From: DHVE2 group archaeon
GTDB lineage: Archaea; Thermoplasmatota; Thermoplasmata; Thermoplasmatales; Aciduliprofundaceae
Direction: 5' to 3'
Length of the DNA: 64,000 nt
Assembly (NCBI GenBank): GCA_026993785.1
Contig: JALWRZ010000003.1
Span: forward strand, 217,754-281,753
The translations under genes were made by a program, and so were the position numbers. Positions 17,171 to 25,854 of the stretch are shown here, piece by piece. The stretch's first letter is position 1, and each line of letters starts with the position of its first letter. Under the pieces are notes generated by a model. It was not told the origin of the DNA, made no database searches, and saw only the letters and a program-made list of their open reading frames with translations.

Positions 17171-18364
17171 GTGTTTGGAGATCTGTGTGCGAGATGCAAG
17201 GGACGCCTGTGGTGCGGCTTACCTAAATGCCCTATTTTGGAAGCTGTTAAAGATTATCTTCCCAGGATAAGGGTGGAATCCTCATCATTATTCGGAGCAT
17301 CGCCACCGAGCATATTTGTGGGAAGATACGGGTATCCCAATGTTTTTGCAGGCCCCCTTGTCACGGAGGACGAGAAGGGAATATTCTCTTCCACCCAGGA
17401 GCTTTACGGAAAAAGCTTAGGAGAAATCCTAGCTAAAGCCTCATTGCTAATAAGAGCCGCAAGAAGGATAAATGTGAAGAAAATGAATCAAAGGATAGTG
17501 GAGGCATCCCAGGAAATAGCGATGTCCGAGCGAAGGGTGGATACAGAGATATGGGTGGAGAAGGCCTATAATATTCCTGAGGTGGATGGATTCTTCCATC
17601 CTACAGGACCAAGAATACTGCCTCGAAGAATAGAGGTCGTGGATAATCCTGCAATTCCACGAAAGGTGGATGCCATTACGGAAGAGAGATTAAAGGCGGA
17701 GCTGGCCCTCAAGGAACTCTATCATTATGGATACAGTGTGGACTATCTTCAGAGACTTCTATCCTCAGGCATTTTGGGTAAAGACAGGAAGATGGTACCC
17801 ACCCGATGGAGCATAACTGCTGTGGATGATATTATATCGCGCAATTTATTGAAGAAGGTAAAGGAGTATGGGGAACTCGGGGGATATCTTTACTATTTCA
17901 ATTCCTTCATGGGCAACGAATTTCATATTCTCTTGCTCCCGGGAAGTTGGGAGTACGAGATGCTTGAATCCTGGCTCAAGGGCTCCCTTTACTCCCCTTC
18001 ATCCCTCTCCATAGGTCAAGATTACGAGCCCTTTCAAGGGAGAAAAGATTATGCGAGCAATATAACAGGTGCATACTATGCAGCAAGATTAGCTGTGGTA
18101 GAGCATCTGGAAAGGATAAAAAGGCAGGCAAAGGTTCTAATTTATCGAGAAATTACACCGGAGTATAAGATTCCTTTGGGTGTATGGGTGATAAGAGAGA
18201 CGGTACGAAGGGCCTTTGAGAAAAAACCCATAAAATTCGAAGATATTAATTCTCTTTTATCCTTCGCGGAGTCCCGGAGTCGGCTTAAGGGATGGAGCAA
18301 AAAAAGCAGAATAGTGGATGGAATGAAGCATCAGAGAAAAATAGAGGATTTTCTCAGGATTTGA
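17171..18364 (+). CDS. nreA: NreA-like DNA repair protein with PIP box
   Basis: Member of the archaeal Nre family, linked to repair of DNA damage with the sliding clamp PCNA. N-terminal zinc finger: CARCKGRLWCGLPKCPIL (four Cys). The C-terminus ends HQRKIEDFLRI, matching the PCNA-interacting pattern Q-x-x-I-x-x-F-L, as is typical for NreA. About 397 residues, normal for the family. A TTG at 17156 would add five residues; the GTG at 17171 is preferred because a TATA-like AAAAATAAATT is centred about 27 nt upstream. The 3' end overlaps the convergent DUF1611 gene by 11 nt. Confidence 0.85.
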   Translation: MFGDLCARCKGRLWCGLPKCPILEAVKDYLPRIRVESSSLFGASPPSIFVGRYGYPNVFAGPLVTEDEKGIFSSTQELYGKSLGEILAKASLLIRAARRINVKKMNQRIVEASQEIAMSERRVDTEIWVEKAYNIPEVDGFFHPTGPRILPRRIEVVDNPAIPRKVDAITEERLKAELALKELYHYGYSVDYLQRLLSSGILGKDRKMVPTRWSITAVDDIISRNLLKKVKEYGELGGYLYYFNSFMGNEFHILLLPGSWEYEMLESWLKGSLYSPSSLSIGQDYEPFQGRKDYASNITGAYYAARLAVVEHLERIKRQAKVLIYREITPEYKIPLGVWVIRETVRRAFEKKPIKFEDINSLLSFAESRSRLKGWSKKSRIVDGMKHQRKIEDFLRI

Positions 18365-19376
18365 GCACCGCGTCCAGCAATTTCCTTGCATGGGTCTTTA
18401 GAACATTTTCAGCGGGTAAACCAAGCTCGCTCTCAACCTTCTCTATGTATCTTTCCACTTCTTCCTCACTCATATGCTCAGCATCCACAGAGATGCCTAC
18501 GACTTTGCCTCCGGAAACATTGGCTGCCAGTTCCTCATAGAGCTCTATGGTCTTCTCTAGGGAGAGGATAGGAAATCCCAGACCTTCGTATCCAGAATGC
18601 TCTTTTCTAGTGGGGTCATGGGCTATTATTATCTTCTTCGCATAAGAGCCATGGAGAATCGCAAGGGTAACTCCGCTGTATGCAGGATGCACTATATCAC
18701 CTTGACCCTCCACAAACACTATCTCCTTTTCCTTGCCAACTTTTTTAACCATCTCCTCCACGGTGCCCGCCATGAAGTCTCCAGGAATGCGGTCAATCAC
18801 CGCACCGGCATCGCAGCCAATCATTATACCTGTCTGACCGGTGGCCACGAACCCTGCATTTATTCCTCTCCTCTTTGCTTCCTGGGTTAGTTCCACGGCG
18901 GTTATCATCTTTCCCACACTGCAGTCGGTGCCTGCCACAAGCACAGTATTCACGTTCTTTCCGCTGCCATCAGCTACCTTCAAGTTCTCTGGAGGCTTGC
19001 GCACATCCCAGATTTTCGCACCGGTCTTCTCAGCAATGCTTCTAAATTCTTCATCTTCGCTTAGAAAATAATGGAGTCCGGAGATTACGTTCTTTCCTTC
19101 CATAAGAGCCTTTTTTATCTCGTCCCTCCAATCCTCAGGCAATATGCCTCCGATGGGAGCAGCTCCAATTACAAGGGTATCGTAATCTCCTGCCTCCTCT
19201 ATGCTCTTTACTATGGGCACCCTTCTTCCACCGGGGAAAAATTCAGAAGCATCGTGACCTGCTCTATCCCTATCTATTATGGCAACGATCTCATGGGGGG
19301 AGTATAGATACACGCCTCTCGCAGTTTTGCCCCCGAAGCCAATGAACATTCCATGCGCAAGGATAGCCAATTTCAT
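18354..19376 (-). CDS. DUF1611-family protein
   Basis: A 340-residue protein: N-terminal Rossmann-like domain (about 1-120, IDRDRAGHDASEFFPGGRRVP) and a C-terminal P-loop-like domain with AGTDCSVGKMITAVEL, ATGQTGIMIG, VEGQGDIVHPAYSGV and the HDPTRKEHSGYE segment. Bacterial DUF1611 members include DgcN, an N-acetyltransferase of D-glutamate; whether this archaeal member does the same is unknown, and no dgcA-like partner is near. The ATG at 19376 is preferred over 19400 because TATATATGAG, covering the upstream ATG, is a TATA-like element about 26 nt before it. Confidence 0.75.
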   Translation of the reverse strand: MKLAILAHGMFIGFGGKTARGVYLYSPHEIVAIIDRDRAGHDASEFFPGGRRVPIVKSIEEAGDYDTLVIGAAPIGGILPEDWRDEIKKALMEGKNVISGLHYFLSEDEEFRSIAEKTGAKIWDVRKPPENLKVADGSGKNVNTVLVAGTDCSVGKMITAVELTQEAKRRGINAGFVATGQTGIMIGCDAGAVIDRIPGDFMAGTVEEMVKKVGKEKEIVFVEGQGDIVHPAYSGVTLAILHGSYAKKIIIAHDPTRKEHSGYEGLGFPILSLEKTIELYEELAANVSGGKVVGISVDAEHMSEEEVERYIEKVESELGLPAENVLKTHARKLLDAVLKS

Positions 19377-19478
19377 GGATGGTGGAAAATTAAAGCTCAT
19401 ATATAGACTTATTGGAGCAAAATTTTGATAATTAAATGGTGGGCTTTGGAAAATTTTTGGATAAGGTGGTATAACTAA

Positions 19479-20522
19479 ATGAGAAGAATAGCATACAGCG
19501 GGAAGAAGATAAATTTTGGATTCTATCCGATAATCTTATTACCGATTTCTATTTTTCTTTATTTTATGAAGGGCGAGTTCAGAGAAAGGTTAATGAAGTA
19601 TCCCGGTACCTTAATAATAGGAGTTGCAGGTGATTCAGGAAGTGGGAAATCTACATTCACTAAGGGGATAACAAATTTACTCGGTAAAGATATGGTTTCT
19701 TATATAACTCTTGATGATTATCATACAGAGGATAGAGAAACACGTAAGAAAACAGGTCATTTACCTCTTGATCCCAAAATTAATAATCTTGAGCTTGCAG
19801 GACACCATTTAAAAGAGTTAAGAAAAGGAAAGGCTATAATAAAGCCCGTATATAATCACAAAACAGGGAAATTTGACGCTCCCCAAATCGTTGAGCCCAA
19901 AAAGATTCTGATTGTGGAAGGCCTCCACACATTATACGACGACTTAAGAAATTATATTGATCTATCTATTTTTGTAGAGCCTTCACGGGAAATAAAATAT
20001 AAATGGAAAATTAAAAGAGATGTGGAAGAAAGGGGCTATAAAGAGGAGGATGTGTTGAAAGAGATTAGAATTAGAGAACCTTATTACAAAAGATATATTG
20101 ATTTTCAGAAAGTGTATGCGGATGTTGTTATCAAAATAAGACCTTCAGAGTTTTATGAGGAAGATTCATATTATGTTGAATTAATCATGAAAAAACTGGA
20201 TTTCCCTCTAAGCGGAATAAAAATGAGCTTTTCCATTTCGTCAGTCTTAAATACTTCTAAGATGCCTTTTGCAATGAAGTATCGAGATGACTTCTATTAT
20301 CAAAAAAATGTCTCTCGCATTGCTTTTGATGGAAAAATTCCCAGGGAGTCCATAGAATCCATAGAGAAAAAGATAATTGAGTATACAGGCTTTACTGAAA
20401 ATTATCTACTTGAGAGACGGAGTTACATAAATGGTATTCAATTAGCCCAGTTGATGGTATGCTGGTATTTTGTTGAAATGATGAATAATATTTTTAGAGA
20501 ACTGGAGAGAGCAGCATTTTAA
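19479..20522 (+). CDS. Phosphoribulokinase/uridine kinase-family kinase with N-terminal hydrophobic segment
   Basis: P-loop kinase of the PRK family: Walker A GDSGSGKST, TLDDYHTEDRETRKKTG, KPVYNHKTGKF, LIVEGLHTLYDD and the C-terminal YINGIQLAQLMVCWYF. These resemble archaeal phosphoribulokinases (ATP + ribulose-5-P to ribulose-1,5-bisphosphate) more than short uridine kinases, but substrate cannot be settled by eye. Residues about 12-30 (NFGFYPIILLPISIFLYFM) form a hydrophobic segment not expected in this soluble family; starting at an inner ATG would remove it. The gene is clearly AT-richer than its neighbours, with many A/T-ending codons, suggesting recent transfer. AGGTGGT lies about 9 nt before the ATG. 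Confidence 0.78.
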   Translation: MRRIAYSGKKINFGFYPIILLPISIFLYFMKGEFRERLMKYPGTLIIGVAGDSGSGKSTFTKGITNLLGKDMVSYITLDDYHTEDRETRKKTGHLPLDPKINNLELAGHHLKELRKGKAIIKPVYNHKTGKFDAPQIVEPKKILIVEGLHTLYDDLRNYIDLSIFVEPSREIKYKWKIKRDVEERGYKEEDVLKEIRIREPYYKRYIDFQKVYADVVIKIRPSEFYEEDSYYVELIMKKLDFPLSGIKMSFSISSVLNTSKMPFAMKYRDDFYYQKNVSRIAFDGKIPRESIESIEKKIIEYTGFTENYLLERRSYINGIQLAQLMVCWYFVEMMNNIFRELERAAF

Positions 20523-20587
20523 GTTCTTATTTAAGTTTATAAGTTTACAAGGGAAAGCTTTATAAAAAATGAGAAATTAGAAGACTG

Positions 20588-21589
20588 ATGCTGTGTGTGG
20601 AATGCGGAAAAAGGGAGGCGAAGTACGATAACCTTTGTGAGGTATGCTTTCTCAAGAAAGTGAAATTTACACAATTACCTCCACATTTGAGCGTGACGCA
20701 ATGTCCTCACTGTGGAGCCATAAAGTTTAAGGGGGAGTGGCTCAGAATGGATAGAGAGGATATGCTCCACCAGCTTGTGATGAGGAATGTGGATATCCTT
20801 CACGAGTATGATAGCATAGACGTGAAAATAGACGCGGAAGAGCTTGATACCAGAGAGATAAAGCTCCATGTAGTTTTTTCCATACGCTATAGGGATTTGC
20901 AGATTAAGGAAGAGCATTTTTCAACGGTGACCATAAATTACGAGTCATGCACCCGTTGCAACCGCTACTTTGGTAATTATTTCGAGGCAATTCTGCAGCT
21001 GCGGGGAATGAGAGAAGGTGAGGAGGAAATGGTAAAAGAGTTTGCTTACTCCCGAATAGAGCATTACTCCCTTAAAAATAAGAATTTATTTCTAACAAAG
21101 GAGGAGAAAAAGAAAGAGGGTGTGGATTTGTATCTGAGCGATAAAAGGGAGGCAAAGAAAATTGCCAGGGAGATATGTGATAAATATGGAGCTACACTTA
21201 AAGAATCACCGCAGCTTGCAGGGAGAAAGGATGGCCATGATGTTTACCGTGTTACCTATTCGGTAAGGCTTCCAGAGTATAGGGTGGGAGACATCGTACG
21301 GGTTGAAGACGGTATTTACTTGGTGGAGCGTGTATCCAAAACCATGGTTTCTCTGCTATCCCTACGTGATGCGCGTAAAAAGACTGTGGATACCAAGAAG
21401 CATAAGGTTATACCGGTTCTTCGAAATGATGGTCTTGAGGAAGCTTTGGTGATTTATTCCCAAGGGGATAATGTTCAGATTATGGATGAGAATTACAGAA
21501 CCCTAGAGGTGAAGACACCATTTCCACATTCCAATGGGGAAAAGGTAAAGATTGCCAGAGTTGAGGGGGAGGTGTTTATACTTCCATGA
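20588..21589 (+). CDS. nmd3: NMD3-like ribosome biogenesis protein
   Basis: Archaeal relative of eukaryotic NMD3, the export adaptor that binds the large ribosomal subunit; the archaeal form probably acts in late 50S maturation. Zinc-binding Cys pairs are MLCVECGK, LCEVCF, CPHCGAIKF and CTRCNRYFG in the first 130 residues, followed by eIF5A/OB-like beta-rich parts (EYRVGDIVRVEDGIYLVERV). 333 residues is normal for archaea. TATA-like CTTTATAAAA is about 26 nt before the ATG. The NUDIX gene overlaps its stop by 4 nt. Confidence 0.9.
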   Translation: MLCVECGKREAKYDNLCEVCFLKKVKFTQLPPHLSVTQCPHCGAIKFKGEWLRMDREDMLHQLVMRNVDILHEYDSIDVKIDAEELDTREIKLHVVFSIRYRDLQIKEEHFSTVTINYESCTRCNRYFGNYFEAILQLRGMREGEEEMVKEFAYSRIEHYSLKNKNLFLTKEEKKKEGVDLYLSDKREAKKIAREICDKYGATLKESPQLAGRKDGHDVYRVTYSVRLPEYRVGDIVRVEDGIYLVERVSKTMVSLLSLRDARKKTVDTKKHKVIPVLRNDGLEEALVIYSQGDNVQIMDENYRTLEVKTPFPHSNGEKVKIARVEGEVFILP

Positions 21590-21939
21590 TAGTAATAGTT
21601 GTGCCTCTCAAGGATGGAAAATTTCTAATGGTAAGGAATCCAAAAAGGGGATGGGAATTTCCCGGTGGCAAGGTTGAAAGGGGAGAAACTCCTCGGGAAG
21701 CGGCTATGCGGGAATGCCTTGAGGAAGCAGGAGCCAAGCTCAAAAACGTTTGGGAGATAAAAAGAAGTGAGCAGATGATTGTCTTTGCTGCTGAAATAGA
21801 AGAGATAAAAGGCGGCGAGATGAAAGCTAAACTTTTTGAAGAGCTACCTGAAAATCTTTCTTATCCAGAGGAAGAGGCTCGTGAATTTCTTAACCTTGCA
21901 GGTTTTCAAAATCTATATAGAAAGCATAGTCATATATAG
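21586..21939 (+). CDS. NUDIX hydrolase
   Basis: A 117-residue MutT-like pyrophosphohydrolase. The NUDIX box begins GKVERGETPREA and continues AMRECLEEAGA, matching G-x5-E-x7-R-E-U-x-E-E-x-G-U with all metal-binding Glu residues. Substrate (8-oxo-dGTP, a nucleotide sugar or other) cannot be read. Overlaps the NMD3-like gene by 4 nt, so it is co-transcribed and translationally coupled. Confidence 0.9.
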   Translation: MIVIVVPLKDGKFLMVRNPKRGWEFPGGKVERGETPREAAMRECLEEAGAKLKNVWEIKRSEQMIVFAAEIEEIKGGEMKAKLFEELPENLSYPEEEAREFLNLAGFQNLYRKHSHI

Positions 21940-21992
21940 TCATATATATAGTAAATAGCAAAAATTTTTGATGTGCCTGCCCATGCTCCAAT

Positions 21993-23231
21993 ATGTTTCA
22001 GCTCCTAGTACTAGTGCTTGCGATTGTTGCCGCAATTTATATGGCCTGGAACATAGGGGCTAATGATGTTGCCAATTCCATGGGCACATCGGTGGGGAGC
22101 GGTGCGCTCACATTGCGAAGGGCAATTCTCGTCGCGGCAATTTTCGAATTTGCAGGTGCGGTGCTTGTTGGGAAGCATGTTACCAGTACCATAGCCAAGG
22201 GGATTGCTGATCCTACGGTAATAGATCCCAATATCCTAATGCTTGGAATGCTGGCCTCACTTATAGCCTCCGGTTTATGGGTGACCATTGCCACCTATTT
22301 CTCTCTTCCGGTATCCACCTCCCATTCCATAGTGGGCGCAGTTTTAGGTTTTCTCATGCTCTATAATTTCTCTCTTATTCACTGGAGCGTTGTATGGGGC
22401 ATAGTTGCGAGCTGGATAATATCGCCTCTCTCTGGATTGTTTGTCGCTTATCTCACCTTTATGATCCTTAAATCCACCGTGCTATCTAAGGATGACCCTG
22501 TAAAGGAGGCAAAACTTGTTGGGCCCTTCTTTGTATTTATCACCGTGGTGATAATTTCCATGTCCGTAATTTATAAGGGGTTGAAGAATCTTAATCTGGA
22601 TCTTGGAATGGAGCAATCCCTCATAATCTCCATAATTCTGGGCGCAATAGGAGGACTCATAAGTTATTTTCTAATGCGCAGATATACTTATGAATACGCC
22701 ACAAGGGAGGATAAATACAAGAAGCTGGAGAGATTTTTCATCTATCTCCAGATTATGACGGCTGCAACTGTGGCCTTTGCTCATGGAGCCAACGATGTGG
22801 CCAATGCTGTAGGTCCATTAGTTACTATCGTGAACATATACAGCGGGATATCCCTGGGAGGAAAAACAGTGATACCTCTATGGGTTCTGGTGCTGGGAGG
22901 CTTTGGTATAGTGCTTGGGATATCCACCTGGGGCTATAAGGTTATATACACCATTGGAAAGAGAATAACAGAGGTAACTCCAACGCGAGGATTCTCGGCG
23001 CAATTGGCTACAACATTCACTGTTCTCGTCTTTTCCAAACTGGGCATGCCCATTTCTACATCGCATGTCATTGTGGGCTCGGTTATAGGCGTAGGTATGG
23101 CCCGAGGTCTTGCCACAGTGAATTACAAAGTGATAAAGAACATAATTTACTCTTGGGTGGTCACGCTCCCTGCAGCTATGGCTTTCTCCGCAGGAATATT
23201 TTTATTGTTAAAGTCAATATTCATAGGATGA
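21993..23231 (+). CDS. pitA: PiT-family inorganic phosphate transporter
   Basis: A 412-residue membrane protein with about 10-12 helices that imports phosphate with a cation. The two inverted-repeat signatures of the family are present: NIGANDVANSMGTSVGSGAL near the N-terminus and AFAHGANDVANAVGPL in the second half, as well as the paired SLPVSTSHSIVGAVLG and GMPISTSHVIVGSVIG motifs. Followed 14 nt later by the PhoU-like gene, the usual archaeal partner. The upstream region holds repeated AGTCATATATA elements. Confidence 0.93.
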   Translation: MFQLLVLVLAIVAAIYMAWNIGANDVANSMGTSVGSGALTLRRAILVAAIFEFAGAVLVGKHVTSTIAKGIADPTVIDPNILMLGMLASLIASGLWVTIATYFSLPVSTSHSIVGAVLGFLMLYNFSLIHWSVVWGIVASWIISPLSGLFVAYLTFMILKSTVLSKDDPVKEAKLVGPFFVFITVVIISMSVIYKGLKNLNLDLGMEQSLIISIILGAIGGLISYFLMRRYTYEYATREDKYKKLERFFIYLQIMTAATVAFAHGANDVANAVGPLVTIVNIYSGISLGGKTVIPLWVLVLGGFGIVLGISTWGYKVIYTIGKRITEVTPTRGFSAQLATTFTVLVFSKLGMPISTSHVIVGSVIGVGMARGLATVNYKVIKNIIYSWVVTLPAAMAFSAGIFLLLKSIFIG

Positions 23232-23245
23232 GGAGGTGAGAGCAT

Positions 23246-23929
23246 ATGAGATTTATGAGGAATCCAATTATTGAGACCCTGGGAAAATCGCCCTTTGAGG
23301 CTCTAAAGGATCATGCTGCTCTTGTGAGAGAGAGCGCATCGATTTTAACGGAGGTATTTAAGAATCTTATGAAGGACGAATTCACAAGCCTGAACGAGAA
23401 GAGAAAGAAGATAGAGGAGCTTGAGCTTAAGGCGGATTACATTAAGAGCAACATCAGAAACCATCTGCCAAAGAGTGTGAAAATGCCTGTGGATAGGGGA
23501 GTATTTCTCTCACTTCTTACTGAGATAGATAAGGTGGAGGATCTCATTCAGGATGTCACGGAATGGATCTCCATAAGGGAGAAGCCTGTACCCGAGGAAC
23601 TTAAGGAGGATTTCATAGAGCTTTTTAATAAGGCTCTGGAAGCCATAGAATATTCAGAAAAGGCTATTGTTGCCTTGAATCTAGTGATAGAATCCTCCTT
23701 TGCCGATAGCGAGAGGGAGAATGCAAAGAAGATTATACAGAAGTTGCACGAGATAGAGCATGAGAGTGATCTTCTGGAGAGGAAACTCACTAAGAAAATA
23801 TTTCAGATGGAGGATAAGCTTAGTGCCGCTGCTCTCTTCCATCTCAGCAAGCTCGTATTTTTATTGGGAGATATATCCAACCATGCAGAAAATGCGGGAG
23901 ATCGTGTGAGAGCGCTCATAGCGAAATAA
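23246..23929 (+). CDS. DUF47/PhoU-like phosphate transport accessory protein
   Basis: A 227-residue all-helical protein of the DUF47 (TIGR00153) family, PhoU relatives that occur beside PiT transporters and probably control them. It shows long amphipathic helices with paired metal-contact type motifs (EELELKADYIKSNIRNHL, EIEHESDLLERKLTKKIF, GDISNHAENAGDRVRALI). AGGAGGTG 7 nt before the ATG is a strong ribosome binding site. Clearly in an operon with pitA. Confidence 0.88.
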   Translation: MRFMRNPIIETLGKSPFEALKDHAALVRESASILTEVFKNLMKDEFTSLNEKRKKIEELELKADYIKSNIRNHLPKSVKMPVDRGVFLSLLTEIDKVEDLIQDVTEWISIREKPVPEELKEDFIELFNKALEAIEYSEKAIVALNLVIESSFADSERENAKKIIQKLHEIEHESDLLERKLTKKIFQMEDKLSAAALFHLSKLVFLLGDISNHAENAGDRVRALIAK

Positions 23930-23940
23930 AAGGTATCACT

Positions 23941-24837
23941 ATGATAACCGTGATGACGCACATGGATGCCGACGGAGTAATCTCCCTTTCCCTATTTCTC
24001 AAAAAAATAGGTGGCCCTAAAGTTAGGGTTTATTTTACCTCGCCCGCACAGTTAAGGGATACTATATGTCATTCTGTTATGAGGAGAAGAGAGCTTGGGG
24101 AACTGTATATATTTGATATAGCGGGTGAGAATCGTGCAGTTTACGCCGCAGCTATATATGATCGGGTGGTGTGGATAGACCACCATCAATGGGAGCCTGA
24201 GATAAAGCTGCCCCATGTGGAGATAGTTATAGATGCCACGGCTAAAAGTGCTGCGGATGTTGTCTCGAGATATTTCGGGATAGAATCTCCACTTGTAGAA
24301 CTGGCAAATCAGATAGATGTGAACGATGTCCAGGATGAAAATGCGGAGAAGATAAGAATGATAATAGGTGCCTTGAGATGGAAGTTCTACGGAAGGGAGT
24401 TGAATTTCAAGTTGGAGAAGCTGGCGAGAGAGCTCATGAATGAGGACCTTACGTTTCTTAAGGAATATGATGAGATAGTGAATGAATATGCAAAATGGAT
24501 CCAAGAGCTGCAGGAAAGGGTGAAAAAAGAAACAAAGGTTTTCAAGGTGAAGAATTTAAAGATCGCAATTTTTGAGACCACGGAATCTGTACCAGTTTAT
24601 ATAATATCCAACGTTCTTTCGGAGAAGGAGACCTACGATATGATCATTGTTCTCATTCATAAAATAGGAAGAAGCGGCACGATAACGAAGATGGAATTCA
24701 GAACCCATACGGATATAGATGTTCTCAAAATCGCTAAGTTTTATGGAGGAGGTGGCCATAGATTGGCCAGCGGTGCCAGCGTGAGCGATATAATAACCAT
24801 ACCCGAGATTCTCAATGCGATAGACCTTCTTTACTGA
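23941..24837 (+). CDS. DHH-family phosphoesterase
   Basis: A 298-residue RecJ/NrnA-type phosphodiesterase. DHH-domain metal motifs: MTHMDADGVIS (6-16), IFDIAGEN, and WIDHHQWEP; the DHHA1-type C-terminal motif is GGGHRLASGA. Likely degrades short oligonucleotides or cyclic dinucleotide products; the exact substrate is not visible. Starts 12 nt after the PhoU-like gene. Its end overlaps the convergent thiolation gene by 26 nt. Confidence 0.85.
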   Translation: MITVMTHMDADGVISLSLFLKKIGGPKVRVYFTSPAQLRDTICHSVMRRRELGELYIFDIAGENRAVYAAAIYDRVVWIDHHQWEPEIKLPHVEIVIDATAKSAADVVSRYFGIESPLVELANQIDVNDVQDENAEKIRMIIGALRWKFYGRELNFKLEKLARELMNEDLTFLKEYDEIVNEYAKWIQELQERVKKETKVFKVKNLKIAIFETTESVPVYIISNVLSEKETYDMIIVLIHKIGRSGTITKMEFRTHTDIDVLKIAKFYGGGGHRLASGASVSDIITIPEILNAIDLLY

Positions 24838-25744
24838 GCTTCTCATAACGCATTTTTAGTTGGCAGGCTTTGCATATTTCTCCCGTTGTTGGTTCTCCAC
24901 AGATCTTGCAGGGCCTGAGCTCTTTCACATATTTCTCTTCCACCAGGGGCTTGATTTCATCCAAAAAGTTGAGAATGGAGAATTTCACGGCAGGGTCTCT
25001 TTTCTCCAGATTGTTTAAAAACTCGCGATACAGATCACGCACTGCCAGAGGTGCATAGGGACACCTCCCAGGGTAATAGGGTATCTGGGCGAGATTCACA
25101 AAGAGGCGCACCTCTTCCTCAAGAACGCTGCGAAGAGGCAGAATACGGGGAATAAAACCACTTTTCACTTTTCTATGGGGTGCCAGTCTGGCAAGTCTCG
25201 CTACATCACCTCGAGTAACATTCATTATTACAGATTGGGCAATATCATCCAAATTGAGTCCGAGGATGAGGTATTTAGCACCAACTTCCTTGGCGTAGGT
25301 ATTTAGCACTTTTCTTCTGAATACCCCACAATAGGTACAGGGCTTTAATTCTTTATCCACTCTCGCCACATCGTCGGTGGTGATGCCTATGTATTCTTTG
25401 AATGTAATTGTTCTATGCTCTATGCCAAGCTGCTTGGCGTAATCTCTTGCAACTTCGGCGCATTTTTTCCTGAAATCACCAATTCCCTCATCTACCGTGA
25501 CGGCGAGCATCTCAAAATCTTTCCACCTGCCAAAAATTTTGTGCATGAAATACAGGGTGAGCATACTGTCTTTCCCACCGGATATGGCAATGAGAACTCT
25601 GTCATCTCTCTGGAATCTAACCTGTTCCCGTATCTCCCTTTTCACCTTCCTCTCAATAAACTCCATAAAATGCTCTTTGCAAAGGCTTATTCCCGCATAT
25701 CTTATTTTAACGATGGCCTCTCTGCCGCATTTGCTGCATCTCAT
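24812..25744 (-). CDS. tRNA 2-thiolation enzyme (TtuA/NcsA family)
   Basis: PP-loop ATPase that activates a tRNA uridine and replaces its oxygen by sulfur. Order: N-terminal zinc finger (CSKCG ... CKEHF), PP-loop [15 protein letters not shown], catalytic-type [29 protein letters not shown], and a C-terminal zinc finger (CKICGEP ... CKACQ). The family includes TtuA (U54, thermostability of tRNA) and NcsA/Ctu1 (U34); I cannot separate them by eye. ATG 25744 is chosen over 25768: the protein then starts MRCSKCG and a TATA-like AAAAATTATAAT lies just over 25 nt upstream. Confidence 0.88.
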   Translation of the reverse strand: MRCSKCGREAIVKIRYAGISLCKEHFMEFIERKVKREIREQVRFQRDDRVLIAISGGKDSMLTLYFMHKIFGRWKDFEMLAVTVDEGIGDFRKKCAEVARDYAKQLGIEHRTITFKEYIGITTDDVARVDKELKPCTYCGVFRRKVLNTYAKEVGAKYLILGLNLDDIAQSVIMNVTRGDVARLARLAPHRKVKSGFIPRILPLRSVLEEEVRLFVNLAQIPYYPGRCPYAPLAVRDLYREFLNNLEKRDPAVKFSILNFLDEIKPLVEEKYVKELRPCKICGEPTTGEICKACQLKMRYEKLSKEGLSH

Positions 25745-25811
25745 CCCTCTTACAATGCTCCAGGGCATTATAATTTTTTCCTGCAGGGAGGAAAAGGCGT
25801 TTATCGTTAGG

Positions 25812-25849
25812 TTTATATAGAAGAACTATCTTACCGACGATGAGGTGAT
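25812..25849 (+). promoter_or_regulatory. Thermosome promoter and leader, copy 1
   Basis: TTTATATAGAAGAA (TATA element), then TTACCGA (25831-25837) and the ribosome binding site GAGGTGAT (25842-25849). The same three blocks in the same order and nearly the same spacing precede the second thermosome gene, so the region is a conserved control unit, probably for heat-stress expression. Confidence 0.7.
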
Positions 25850-25854
25850 TAAAG

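Noticed and set aside
21930..21975. Repeated AGTCATATATA sequence before pitA as a possible Pho-box
   Set aside because: Only two overlapping AT-rich copies, easily explained as TATA-like sequence; no archaeal consensus known to me fits.
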